Of a stretch of 64,000 nt of DNA, positions 44,288 through 53,170 are shown in pieces. Numbering within the stretch: position 1 is the first letter of the stretch; the number at the start of each line of letters is the position of its first letter. The position numbers and the translations under genes are program-made. Below the pieces are notes generated by a model that was not told the origin of the DNA, ran no database searches, and saw only the letters and a program-made list of their open reading frames with translations. Source of the stretch: Microbacterium hatanonis (lineage in GTDB: Bacteria > Actinomycetota > Actinomycetes > Actinomycetales > Microbacteriaceae); assembly GCF_008017415.1 (NCBI RefSeq), contig NZ_VRSV01000002.1, positions 558,001 through 622,000 of the forward strand. Direction: 5' to 3'.

Positions 44288-46282
44288 ATGACCGATTCCC
44301 CCCGCTCCGGTCTCGCGCTCGACGAGCTGAGCGACGAGATCCGCCCCCAGGACGACCTCTTCCGCCACGTCAACGGACAGTGGCTCGAGCGCACCGAGAT
44401 CCCCGACGACAAAGCGCGGTGGGGCGCCTTCCACGTGCTGGCCGAGCAGGCCGAGAGCCACGTCCGCACGATCATCGAGGAGTCGCAGGACGCCGAGCCC
44501 GGCACCGAGACCCGCAAGATCGGCGACCTCTTCGCCAGCTTCACCGACACCGCGCGCATCGCCGAACTCGGGGCCGCCCCCATCGCCGATCAGCTCGCGC
44601 TCGTCGACGGCATCGACGACGTCGCGTCGTTCCTTCGCACCGTGGGCAGGCTCGAGCGCGACGGCGTCAACGGTCTGATCGAGCTCTACGTCGAGCCCGA
44701 TCCCGGCAACCCGCAGCGCTACGTGCCCTTCCTCATCCAGGGCGGGCTGTCCCTCCCCGACGAGAGCTACTACCGCCTCGACAACTTCGCCGAGGTGCGG
44801 ACGGCGTACCGCGCCCACATCGAGCGGATCCTGGCCCTCGCGGGCGTCGCCGAGCCCGCAGCATCCGCCGATCGTGTCTTCGCCCTCGAGACCGACATCG
44901 CCACGCACCACTGGGACAAGGTGCGCAGCCGCGACGCGGTCGCCACCTACAACCTGCGCACCTGGGAAGAGACCGTTGCGCTCGCCGGTGTCGACCTCGG
45001 CCCGTGGCTCGAGGCCATCGCGCCCGGGCACGCCGACGCCTTCGCCGAGGTCGTGCTCTACCAGCCGAGCTTCATCGAGGCGCTGCAGACGGTGCTCACC
45101 GCCGAGCGGATCGACGACTGGAAGGCGTGGCTGCGATTCAAGATCGTCCACGCCGCCGCGGCGTTCCTCAGCGACGAGTTCGTCGCCGAGAACTTCGCGT
45201 TCTACGGCACGCAGCTCACCGGCGTGCCCGTGAACCGCGAGCGGTGGAAGCGCGGGGTCAGCCTCGTCGAGGCGGCCCTCGGCGAGGCCGTCGGCCGTGT
45301 GTACGTCGAGCGGCACTTCCCGCCGTCGGCGAAGGAGGCCATGGACGAGCTGGTCGCGAACCTCATCGAGGCCTACCGGCAGTCGATCTCCGACCTCGAG
45401 TGGATGAGCCCCGAGACCCGCGAGCGCGCGCTGGCGAAGCTCGACGCGTTCACGCCGAAGATCGGCTATCCGGTGAAGTGGCGCGACTACTCCGGCCTCG
45501 AGGTCGACGCGACCGACCTGGTGGGCAACGTGCGCCGGGCGCACGTGTTCGAGCACGACCGCCAGCTCGGCAAGGTCGGTCAGCCGATCGACCGCGACGA
45601 ATGGCTGATGACGCCGCAGACGGTGAACGCCTACTACAACCCGCTGATGAACGAGATCGTGTTCCCCGCGGCCATCCTGCAGTACCCGTTCTTCGACGCC
45701 GACCGCGACGCTGCGGCGAACTACGGCGGAATCGGCGCCGTCATCGGGCACGAGCTGGGTCACGGCTTCGATGACCAGGGCAGCCGCTTCGACGGCGACG
45801 GATCGCTGCGCGACTGGTGGACCGACGCCGACCGCACCGCTTTCGAGCAGCGCACGCGCGCGCTCATCGACCAGTACGACGAGCTGGTGCCGCGCGGTCT
45901 GTCGGAGGAGCACAAGGTCAACGGCGAGCTCACGATCGGCGAGAACATCGGCGACCTGGGTGGCCTCGGGATCGCCATCCGCGCCTACCGGCTCTCGTTG
46001 CAGCCGTCGGCCTCGGCGGGTTCGCAGGAGGCCCCGGTCGAGGCTCCGGTCATCGACGGCCTCACCGGCATCCAGCGACTGCTCATCAGCTGGGCGCAGG
46101 TCTGGCAGCAGAAGGGGCGCGACGCCGAGACGATCCGCCTCCTCACGATCGACCCGCACTCGCCGAACGAATTCCGCTGCAACCAGATCGTCCGCAACAT
46201 CGACGCGTTCTACGACGCGTTCGACGTGACCGAGGCCGACGACCTGTGGCTCGACCCCGATCGTCGGGTCACCATCTGGTAA
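44288..46282 (+). CDS. M13 family metallopeptidase (PepO/neprilysin-like)
   Basis: 664 residues. Zinc motif HELGH in IGAVIGHELGHGFDDQGSRF (about 487), substrate-side NAYYNPLMNEIVFPAAILQ, third ligand Glu in GENIGDLGGLGIA, and a C-terminal Cys-containing RCNQIVRNIDAF. No signal peptide, so a cytoplasmic oligopeptidase. TATCCT (44276-44281) is 6 bases before the ATG, leaderless pattern. Confidence 0.93.
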   Translation: MTDSPRSGLALDELSDEIRPQDDLFRHVNGQWLERTEIPDDKARWGAFHVLAEQAESHVRTIIEESQDAEPGTETRKIGDLFASFTDTARIAELGAAPIADQLALVDGIDDVASFLRTVGRLERDGVNGLIELYVEPDPGNPQRYVPFLIQGGLSLPDESYYRLDNFAEVRTAYRAHIERILALAGVAEPAASADRVFALETDIATHHWDKVRSRDAVATYNLRTWEETVALAGVDLGPWLEAIAPGHADAFAEVVLYQPSFIEALQTVLTAERIDDWKAWLRFKIVHAAAAFLSDEFVAENFAFYGTQLTGVPVNRERWKRGVSLVEAALGEAVGRVYVERHFPPSAKEAMDELVANLIEAYRQSISDLEWMSPETRERALAKLDAFTPKIGYPVKWRDYSGLEVDATDLVGNVRRAHVFEHDRQLGKVGQPIDRDEWLMTPQTVNAYYNPLMNEIVFPAAILQYPFFDADRDAAANYGGIGAVIGHELGHGFDDQGSRFDGDGSLRDWWTDADRTAFEQRTRALIDQYDELVPRGLSEEHKVNGELTIGENIGDLGGLGIAIRAYRLSLQPSASAGSQEAPVEAPVIDGLTGIQRLLISWAQVWQQKGRDAETIRLLTIDPHSPNEFRCNQIVRNIDAFYDAFDVTEADDLWLDPDRRVTIW

Positions 46283-46353
46283 CCCGCGTCTGGTGAGATC
46301 CGGATGCTGCATGCACCGTCGAACGACTGACCGGACCGGGGAGGGGGGTCGCC

Positions 46354-47277
46354 GTGGGAACGTCTGCCGATTCTCCGCGTGAGGCTGCCGGGCTGCGCGC
46401 GACCGATCGCACCGAGATGCGGGGTTCGCCGCGTCGCACGCGCTCCGCCGCGCGGTCGTTCACGTCGACGTTGCGGGCGCTCGACGCCGTTGCCGCCTCC
46501 GGTGCGCGTGTGTCCGTGCGCGTCGACGATCTCGATCGCGGCACCCCGGTGCTCGCCGGCGACGACTTCGATACGCACCCCGTCGGAGGTCTCGGCGTGG
46601 TCCCCCTTCTGATCGAGGTGGCGGCGGCGTTCGAGGAGGGCCGACTCGACCCGCTCGAGATCGTCGATCGAGCGGGCCTCGAGCAGGTGGGCGTCGCGGG
46701 GATCTGGCAGCATCTGAAGATCCCCGCCCTCCCGCTCGTCGACGCGGCCGTGCTGGCCGCCGCCGCCGGCGACGCGCTCGCGACCAACGCGCTCCTGGAG
46801 CGGGTCGGACTGCCGGCGGTGCGCACCCGCATCGAGTCGCTGGGACTCGATCGATCGGCGCTGCTCGATCGGTTCCGCGACGCTCGCGGGCCCGACGACG
46901 CGCCCCAGGTCGCCCTCGCCTCGGCCCGCGAGCTGGCGCAGCTGTTCTCAGCGCTCGTGAACTCGAAGGCCGTGAGCCCCGGGGTCAGCGCGCAGGTGTC
47001 GGAATGGCTGAGCCTCAACCACGATCTGAGTCTCGTGGCGTCGGCCACCGGGCTGGATCCGTTCGCTCACGAGCACGACGAGCACGAGCTGCTGTTCGTC
47101 AACAAGACCGGCCGCGGCGCCGGCGTGCGCGCCGAGGCCGGCGTGCTCGCCGGGCCCCGGGCGGGTGTCGCCTACGCGCTCATCGTCTGCTTCGACGACC
47201 TGTCGATCACGCACCGGCTGCGCGCTCACGACGCGTTCCGCACCCTGGGTGTCGAACTCATGGAGTACGTGTACTGA
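46354..47277 (+). CDS. Class A beta-lactamase-fold protein lacking the SxxK motif
   Basis: 307 residues. Fold landmarks: LDAVAASGARVSVRVDDLDR strand pair, helix after PVGGLGVVPLLIEVAAAF (about 73-90), ATNALLERVG at the SDN position, and VNKTGRGAGVRAEAGVL with an intact KTG (about 250). At the SxxK position the sequence is GLGV: both the nucleophile Ser and the Lys are missing, so acylation chemistry is not expected. A regulatory, binding or altered hydrolytic role is possible. GTG start with GGAGGGGGG upstream. No signal peptide. Confidence 0.75.
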   Translation: MGTSADSPREAAGLRATDRTEMRGSPRRTRSAARSFTSTLRALDAVAASGARVSVRVDDLDRGTPVLAGDDFDTHPVGGLGVVPLLIEVAAAFEEGRLDPLEIVDRAGLEQVGVAGIWQHLKIPALPLVDAAVLAAAAGDALATNALLERVGLPAVRTRIESLGLDRSALLDRFRDARGPDDAPQVALASARELAQLFSALVNSKAVSPGVSAQVSEWLSLNHDLSLVASATGLDPFAHEHDEHELLFVNKTGRGAGVRAEAGVLAGPRAGVAYALIVCFDDLSITHRLRAHDAFRTLGVELMEYVY

Positions 47278-47320
47278 CGAGCCGGCTCGTCGCCGCGAAC
47301 GGCGGTGGGAGGATGGCGGG

Positions 47321-48190
47321 ATGATGTCGACGGCCCTGGGCGGGGAGACGATCGCCGTGCGGCGCGTGTCTCCCGCCCGGCAGGTGCTCACCCTCTTCGG
47401 CGACTACTGGTGGCAGGTCCCGGAGGCGCTGCCGACGGGGGCCGCCCTGCGCGCCCTCGGCGATCAGGGCGTCAAGGAGCCCGCTGCCCGGGCCGCCCTC
47501 GCGCGGCTCGTCGAGATCGGTCTGCTCTCGACCGAGCGCGAGGGACGGCGCACCTCGCACCGGCTGACGGAACGCGGGGCCGCAGTCATCGACGACGAGG
47601 CGCGCTGGCTCGATGCGTTCGGTGTTCGCGAGCCGGAGTGGGACGGCACGTGGACGGTCGTGGCGTTCTCGATCCCCGAGTCGCATCGGGCGCTCCGGCA
47701 CACGTCGCGTTCTCGCCTGCGGTGGCTCGGCTTCGCGCCGCTGTACGACGGGGTGTGGATCTCGGCGCGAGTGCCGGCCTCCGACGCGCTCGCTCAGCTG
47801 ACGGAGCTCGGGGTCGCCGACGCGACCGCCATGCGCACCCACCTCGAGCGGTCGGGCGGGGCGAGCCCGCGGTCGGCGTGGAATCTCGACGAGATCCGAG
47901 GGCACTACGAGGCGTTCGGCGCCGTGCTCGACGCGAGCGAGACCCCCACGTCGGGGGCCGACGCGCTCGCCCTCCGCTCCCGGCTGATGCTGGGGTGGCA
48001 GTCGTTCCGGGAGAGCGATCCCGCGCTCCCGCTCGCGATCCTGGCGGACGACTGGCCGCGGGTGCCGCTTCGACGTCGTTTCGCCCAGTGGCACGGGTCG
48101 CTCGCCCCGGCGAGCGTCGAACGGTTCCGCGCGCTCGTGGCGGCGGTCGACCCCGCACTGGCCGAGCGGGTGACCGATCGGCGACTGTGA
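47321..48190 (+). CDS. PaaX-family transcriptional regulator
   Basis: 289 residues: N-terminal winged helix (SPARQVLTLFGDYWWQVPEA; AARAALARLVEIGLLSTERE), central domain GTWTVVAFSIPESHRALRHT with WLGFAPLYDGVWISAR, and the C-terminal PaaX domain (LPLAILADDWPRVPLRRRFA). PaaX-type proteins repress aromatic degradation genes in response to CoA thioesters. It lies just upstream of the aromatic island and may control it. Start ATG at 47321 with GGGAGG 8 bases upstream. Confidence 0.87.
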   Translation: MMSTALGGETIAVRRVSPARQVLTLFGDYWWQVPEALPTGAALRALGDQGVKEPAARAALARLVEIGLLSTEREGRRTSHRLTERGAAVIDDEARWLDAFGVREPEWDGTWTVVAFSIPESHRALRHTSRSRLRWLGFAPLYDGVWISARVPASDALAQLTELGVADATAMRTHLERSGGASPRSAWNLDEIRGHYEAFGAVLDASETPTSGADALALRSRLMLGWQSFRESDPALPLAILADDWPRVPLRRRFAQWHGSLAPASVERFRALVAAVDPALAERVTDRRL

Positions 48191-48210
48191 CCTCGACACT
48201 CGATACTTTC

Positions 48211-48239
48211 TTGACGGTCGACACCTGAGCTTCTAACAT
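48211..48239 (+). promoter_or_regulatory. Promoter TTGACG-N17-TAACAT
   Basis: -35 TTGACG at 48211-48216, 17-base spacer, -10 TAACAT at 48234-48239, near-consensus for the housekeeping sigma factor. Gives a leader of about 60 bases before the DUF6351 gene, which has GGAGG about 8 bases before its ATG. Confidence 0.7.
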
Positions 48240-48306
48240 CTGGGCAGAGGGCGGCAACGACGCCGCCCGGACGACGTCGTCCTTTCCCCCGCTCGGAGGC
48301 ATCCGC

Positions 48307-50874
48307 ATGAGAAGACCCCGAAATCTGTTCGCCGCCGTCGGAGCTGTCGCCGCAGCATCCGCCATCGCCCTCGCGATGCTCACCCCACCGGCCGCCGCCG
48401 CCGACGGGGTGGGCATCGAGATCCTCTCCGGCCGCGCCGACAGCGTGTCGGGCGGCGACGCGCTGATCGCCGTGACCGGCGCCGCCGGCGCGGTCCGCGT
48501 CACCGCGGCGGGCGCCGACGTCTCGTCGGCGTTCGTCACCGACGGCGATCGTCTGGTCGGCCTGGTCGAGGGCCTGCCCCTCGGGTCGAGCGACATCGTC
48601 GTCCAGACCGGCTCGGCCGGATCCGCCCAGCTCGAGGTCGTGAACCACCCGGCTTCCGGTCCGGTGTTCTCCGGCCCGCAGCATCCGATGTACTGCACGG
48701 CGTCGGGTGCACCGTGGAACTTCGGCGCCCTCGATGAGGACTGCCAGACCGACGAGACCTTCGTCACGTACCGCTATCGCACCAGCGCGGGTGCGTTCGC
48801 CGACTACCCGACCGACGGGACGACCCCGGCCGACCTCGTCAGCACGGTCGTCGACGGTGTGGAGGTGCCCTATGTCGTGCGCCTCGAGCGCGGAACCGTC
48901 AACCGCGCGGTGTACGAGACAGCTGTGCTGCACGAACCGGGCACGCCCGAACCGTCGCCCACACAGGACCTTCCCGGCTGGACCGGCAAGCTGGCCTACA
49001 CCTTCGGCGGCGCGTGCGGCGTCGGATACTGGCAGGGCACGAGCACCGGCGGGGTCGAGAACGACCTGTTCCTGCGCAACGGGTATGCCGTCGCGTCCGC
49101 CACGCTCAACGTCTACGCCCAGAACTGCAACGACGTCACGAGCGCCGAGACCGCGATGATGGTCAAGGAGAAGTTCATCGAGACGCACGGCGAGGTGCGC
49201 TTCACCATGGGTTCGGGCGGCTCGGCGGGCACGATGCAGCAACTGCTGCTGTCCAACAACTACCCCGGCATCCTCGACGGCGTGCTCGGCGAGATCGGCT
49301 ACCCCGACGAGCGCACCACGACCGTGGGCGGGCACGACTGCCGCGGCCTGCAGAACTACTGGGCGAGCCCGGCCGGCGCCGGATGGACCGACGCCGAGAA
49401 GCTCGCGGTGACCGGCCACGCGGTGACCGGCACGTGCGTCGGGTTCACCTTCTTCGACGGCGTCGACGACCCGAACCGCGGCTGCGCGGCGGCGGTGCCG
49501 GTCGCCGACCGGTGGTCGCCGACGAACCCCGAGGGTCTGCGCTGCACGATCGCCGACATGGTCAAGAACGTGTACGGCGTGGACGACCAGGGTCGCGGAC
49601 TGAGGGTGGAGCCCGACAACGTCGGCGTGCAGTACGGACTCGACGCTCTGCAGAACGGCGAGATCACGGTGGAGCAGTTCCTCAGCCTCAACGAGAACAT
49701 CGGCGGAATGGACGTCGACGGCGTCCGCACCGCGGAGCGCTCGGTGGCGAGCGTCGAGGCGATCGAGCGGGCGTTCGAGACCGGCCGCATCAACATGATG
49801 ACGGGCGGCCTCGAGACGATCCCCGTGCTCGAGATCCGCGGCTACTCCGATCTGCGCGGCGACTTCCACGAGCGGTACCGCTCCGCGATCATCCGAGAGC
49901 GGATGCTGGCGGCTCACGGCGATGCCGACACCCACGTGAACTGGACGAGCCCCGAGGGGGCGGTCAACACCACCATGCGCGAGCAGGCCTTCGCCTACCT
50001 CGACGAGTGGCTCGAGGAGATCGAAGCGCGAGGCGGTCCGGCCGATCGCGAGCGAACGGTCGACGCGCGCCCGGCCGGGTTGGAGGACGGATGCTTCGAC
50101 GGCGCCGGTGCCTTCATCGCGGAGGAGCTCGATTACTCCGACCCGACGACCGCCTGCAACACGCTGTACCCGTACCACTCCGAGCCGCGCTACGAGGCGG
50201 GCGAAGGCCTGCTGCGCGACGTGCCGAAGTGCCAGCTGGCGGCTCCCGTGCGCGCCGACTACCCGGTGCTGACCGACGAGCAGTGGTCGGCGCTCACGGC
50301 TGTCTTCTCCGAGGGCGTCTGCGACTGGACGAAGCCCAGCCAGGGCTACGCGGAGCTCGAGGGCACGTGGCTCGACTTCGGCGACACGGAGCAGGTGGGC
50401 CTCGACGCGCCGATCGTGGCAGGGGAGGCGCGCGTCGGATCGGCGCTGCGGGTGACCGCCGACGTCGACCCCGCGGACGCCGCGCTGTCGTACGCCTGGT
50501 TCGCGGACGGTGTCGCGATCGCCGGTGCTTCGTCGGCGGAGTTCGCACCCACCGCGGCCGAGGAGGGCGCGCGCCTCACGGTGCGGGTGACCGCCGAGGC
50601 CGAGGGCCGGGTGGCGCGATCGGCGGTCTCCGTCGCCACCGAGCCGGTGACGGCCGCGGTCGGACCGTCGCCGAGCCCGAGCGGTACGCCGACGGCCGCG
50701 CCGTCGCCGACGGCGACCCCCGCGCCGAGCGCGAGCCCGACGCCGACGGCGGCCGGAGGGTCGCCGCTCGCGGCGACCGGCGCGACGCTGCCGTGGGGGC
50801 TCGCCCTGCTCGCCGGCGCGCTGGCCACCGGAGGCGGACTCGCCTTCGCCCTGCGGCGCCGCCGGTCCGCGTGA
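48307..50874 (+). CDS. Secreted DUF6351 hydrolase with LAxTG sorting signal
   Basis: 855 residues. Signal peptide 1-32 (RRPRN, hydrophobic AAVGAVAAASAIALAML, cleavage near AAAA). Large domain (about 35-690) of the DUF6351 type; the elbow FTMGSGGSAGTMQQLLLSNN (about 298-318) gives G-G-S-A-G, with candidate acid/His in AAHGDADTHVNW, consistent with an alpha/beta hydrolase related in layout to tannases. Then an Ig-like module (about 700-770), a Pro/Ser/Thr/Ala stalk, and LAATG (about 820), a membrane helix and RRRR tail: a class E sortase-type signal. Likely wall-anchored esterase that could release phenolic acids for the adjacent pathway (inference). Confidence 0.75.
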   Translation: MRRPRNLFAAVGAVAAASAIALAMLTPPAAAADGVGIEILSGRADSVSGGDALIAVTGAAGAVRVTAAGADVSSAFVTDGDRLVGLVEGLPLGSSDIVVQTGSAGSAQLEVVNHPASGPVFSGPQHPMYCTASGAPWNFGALDEDCQTDETFVTYRYRTSAGAFADYPTDGTTPADLVSTVVDGVEVPYVVRLERGTVNRAVYETAVLHEPGTPEPSPTQDLPGWTGKLAYTFGGACGVGYWQGTSTGGVENDLFLRNGYAVASATLNVYAQNCNDVTSAETAMMVKEKFIETHGEVRFTMGSGGSAGTMQQLLLSNNYPGILDGVLGEIGYPDERTTTVGGHDCRGLQNYWASPAGAGWTDAEKLAVTGHAVTGTCVGFTFFDGVDDPNRGCAAAVPVADRWSPTNPEGLRCTIADMVKNVYGVDDQGRGLRVEPDNVGVQYGLDALQNGEITVEQFLSLNENIGGMDVDGVRTAERSVASVEAIERAFETGRINMMTGGLETIPVLEIRGYSDLRGDFHERYRSAIIRERMLAAHGDADTHVNWTSPEGAVNTTMREQAFAYLDEWLEEIEARGGPADRERTVDARPAGLEDGCFDGAGAFIAEELDYSDPTTACNTLYPYHSEPRYEAGEGLLRDVPKCQLAAPVRADYPVLTDEQWSALTAVFSEGVCDWTKPSQGYAELEGTWLDFGDTEQVGLDAPIVAGEARVGSALRVTADVDPADAALSYAWFADGVAIAGASSAEFAPTAAEEGARLTVRVTAEAEGRVARSAVSVATEPVTAAVGPSPSPSGTPTAAPSPTATPAPSASPTPTAAGGSPLAATGATLPWGLALLAGALATGGGLAFALRRRRSA

Positions 50875-50877
50875 TCG

Positions 50878-50920
50878 ACCGGCCGGCGTGCGGCGTCGAT
50901 GACGTCGCGCGTCGGCCGGT
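50878..50920 (+). terminator. 20-bp stem-loop after the DUF6351 gene
   Basis: Arms 50878-50897 and 50901-50920 pair over all 20 positions in RNA (three G-U pairs) with a 3-base loop GAT. Starts 4 bases after the stop codon. Confidence 0.6.
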
Positions 50921-50956
50921 GCGACGCGGACGTGCGCCGCTCAGTAGCATCGCTGC

Positions 50957-52066
50957 ATGACCGTCAACCCTCCGTTCCGCGCCGACATCGTCGGTAGTTT
51001 CCTCCGTCCCGCGGCGCTCGCCGAGGCTCGTGCCCGGTTCGCGGCGGGCGATCTCTCGGACGACGCGCTGCGCGCGGCGGAGGACGCCGCGGTCGTCGAC
51101 CTGGTCGCCAAGCAGGCCGAGAACGGGCTGCGGGTAGCCTCCGACGGCGAGTTCCGCCGGTCGTGGTGGCACTTCGACTTCTTCGGTCTGCTCGACGGTG
51201 TGGAGATCGTCGAACTCGACCACGGCATCCAGTTCCAGGGCGTGCAGACGCGTCCGCGTGGCATCGAGATCTCCGGGCCCATCGGATTCCCCGCCGACCA
51301 CCCGTTCCTCGCGCACTACCGCGCGCTGCAGGACGACGTCGCCGGCACGGGCCTGACCCCGAAGTTCACGATCCCCGCCCCCACCGTGCTCGACTTCCGG
51401 CTCGAGCCCGGGCACATCGACGCCACCTACGACGGGCGCGACGCGATCACCGACGACCTCGTGGCCGCCTATCGCGACGCGCTGGCGGCCTTCTACGACG
51501 CCGGCGCGCGCTACCTGCAGTTCGACGACACGGCGTGGGCGTACCTCTGCTCCGACGTCGAGCTCGCGAAGGCCCGCGACCGCGGCATCGACACCGACGG
51601 TATCGCCGAGCGCTATGCGACCCTGCTCAACCGCATCCTCGACGGCAAGCCTTCCGATCTGGTCGTCACCACCCACGTCTGTCGCGGCAACTTCCGCTCC
51701 ACCTGGATCTCGTCGGGCGGCTACGAGCCCGTCGCCGAACAGCTCCTGGGCAACACCGCGTACGACGGGTACTTCCTCGAGTACGACTCCGAGCGCGCCG
51801 GCGGGTTCGAGCCGCTGCGCTTCCTCCCCGCCGGCGACAAGGTCGTCGAGCTCGGGCTGATCACGACCAAGACGGGCGACCTCGAAGACGCCGACGCCAT
51901 CCGCCGGCGCATCGACGAAGCATCCGCCTTCGCCCCCCTCGACCAGCTCGCCCTCAGCCCCCAGTGCGGCTTCGCCTCGACCGAGGAGGGCAACGCGCTC
52001 ACCGAGGACCAGCAGTGGGCGAAGATCCGCTCGGTGGTCGAGATCGCCGGCTCCGTCTGGGGCTGA
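50957..52066 (+). CDS. MetE-like cobalamin-independent methyltransferase
   Basis: 369 residues, about half of full MetE: the YxjG/core-MetE group with only the catalytic barrel. Zinc ligands visible: His and Cys in THVCRGNFRS (about 239), Glu in LEYDSERAGGFE (about 275), Cys in SPQCGFASTEEGNAL (about 336). Full MetE moves methyl from methyl-THF to homocysteine; short forms may use other donors. Next to THF-dependent O-demethylases, a role in taking up the released methyl groups is attractive but unproven. TAGCAT (50945-50950) is 6 bases before the ATG: leaderless pattern. Confidence 0.82.
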   Translation: MTVNPPFRADIVGSFLRPAALAEARARFAAGDLSDDALRAAEDAAVVDLVAKQAENGLRVASDGEFRRSWWHFDFFGLLDGVEIVELDHGIQFQGVQTRPRGIEISGPIGFPADHPFLAHYRALQDDVAGTGLTPKFTIPAPTVLDFRLEPGHIDATYDGRDAITDDLVAAYRDALAAFYDAGARYLQFDDTAWAYLCSDVELAKARDRGIDTDGIAERYATLLNRILDGKPSDLVVTTHVCRGNFRSTWISSGGYEPVAEQLLGNTAYDGYFLEYDSERAGGFEPLRFLPAGDKVVELGLITTKTGDLEDADAIRRRIDEASAFAPLDQLALSPQCGFASTEEGNALTEDQQWAKIRSVVEIAGSVWG

Positions 52067-52093
52067 GCGCCCGCCGCACCCTCTCTTCTCGCT

Positions 52094-52149
52094 GAAAGCC
52101 CAAGACACCCGGAGCGCGTGACGTGCGCGTCCGGGTGTCTTGGGCTTTC
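52094..52149. terminator. Bidirectional terminator, perfect 20-bp stem
   Basis: Arms 52094-52113 and 52130-52149 are perfectly complementary (GAAAGCCCAAGACACC... with GGGCTTTC at the far end); 16-base loop. Lies between the convergent MetE-like and VOC dioxygenase genes. AAA at the left foot and TTT at the right foot suit termination in both directions. Confidence 0.8.
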
Positions 52150-52190
52150 GAGAGGCTGGCGGGGCGGATGCTGCGCGCGACCCGCCCGCG

Positions 52191-53138
52191 TCAGACCAGC
52201 GGCGTGCCGTGGGTGTGGAACGACTCGATTGTCTTCATGCCCCAGGCCTGGCCCTTCTTGCGCTCCTCCTGGCTCCACTCCACGACCGGCTGGTCGGGGT
52301 CGAGCAGTAGGCGCGCACCCGCGTTGGCGAACTCGATGCGGTTGCCGCCCGGCTCCCACACGTAGAGGAAGAACGTCTGGTTGATGGCGTGCTTGTGCGG
52401 GCCCGACTCGATGTGGATGCCGTTCTCGAGGAAGATGTCGGCGGCCTTGAGGATGTCCTCGCGCGTGTCGGGGGCGAACGCGATGTGGTGCAGGCGGTTG
52501 CCGTGCTTGGTCCAGTCGTCGGAGTAGACCACGTCGTAGGACTTCAGCGAGAAGTGGAACCACCAGGCGGCGAACTTGCCGTCGTCGTTGCGGATGCGCT
52601 CGCTCTCGCGCATCGCGAGCGCGTCGGCCAGGAACTCGCCGTTGGCCTCGACGTCCTTCGCGAGGTAGTTGATGTGGTCGAGGCGTCGTGCGTTGACCCC
52701 CCGGCCGGGGAAGGCCGACGCCTGGTTCTTGAGCGCGGGCTTGTCGTCGGTCGCGACGTAGCGCTCGGTCTCGTAGTAGATGCCCATCGAGTGGCCGTCG
52801 GGATCGCGGAACATGAACGTGGGGCCCGTCCCCACCTCGCCGTCGACCCAGCCCTCGCCGAGGCCGGTGGCCTCGATCGCGGCGACCCGGCGCTCGAGGG
52901 CCTCCGGCGAGGAGGCGCGGAAGGTCGTGCGCCCGACGCCCGCGGCATCCGAGGGGGTGAGCTTGATCGTGTACAGCTCGTACTCGTCCCAGGTGCGCAG
53001 GAACGTCGAGCCTCCCTGCTCGGCGACGACGCGCATGGCGAGCAGATCGCGGAAGAACCAGAGGCTCTTGTCGAACTCGGGGGTGAACAGCTCGACGCTG
53101 CCGATGTGGGCGACGTCGAATGCGGTGGAGTCGGTCAT
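52191..53138 (-). CDS. Two-domain VOC extradiol dioxygenase
   Basis: 315 residues: type I extradiol dioxygenase with two VOC modules (about 8-125 and 150-275). The metal triad is intact in the C-terminal module: His about 155 (RRLDHINYL), His about 217 (RLHHIAFAPD), Glu about 268 (GGNRIEFAN), the same spacing as in catechol 2,3-dioxygenase and BphC. Last gene of an operon encoding the three enzymes that turn 4-oxalomesaconate into pyruvate and oxaloacetate. Predicted to open gallate (or 3-O-methylgallate/protocatechuate) to feed them; known gallate dioxygenases are LigAB-type and unrelated. Start ATG at 53138, AGAGGA 9 bases upstream. Confidence 0.82.
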   Translation of the reverse strand: MTDSTAFDVAHIGSVELFTPEFDKSLWFFRDLLAMRVVAEQGGSTFLRTWDEYELYTIKLTPSDAAGVGRTTFRASSPEALERRVAAIEATGLGEGWVDGEVGTGPTFMFRDPDGHSMGIYYETERYVATDDKPALKNQASAFPGRGVNARRLDHINYLAKDVEANGEFLADALAMRESERIRNDDGKFAAWWFHFSLKSYDVVYSDDWTKHGNRLHHIAFAPDTREDILKAADIFLENGIHIESGPHKHAINQTFFLYVWEPGGNRIEFANAGARLLLDPDQPVVEWSQEERKKGQAWGMKTIESFHTHGTPLV

Positions 53139-53170
53139 GGTGCGGGTCCTCTCTGACGGGCGAATGGGGT

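Noticed and set aside
48307..50874. DUF6351 protein as a standard LPxTG protein
   Set aside because: The signal reads LAATG, which belongs to the LAxTG (class E sortase) type.
52094..52149. 20-bp perfect inverted repeat considered as an insertion-element end
   Set aside because: The two arms form one short hairpin between convergent genes with AAA/TTT feet, which is a bidirectional terminator.
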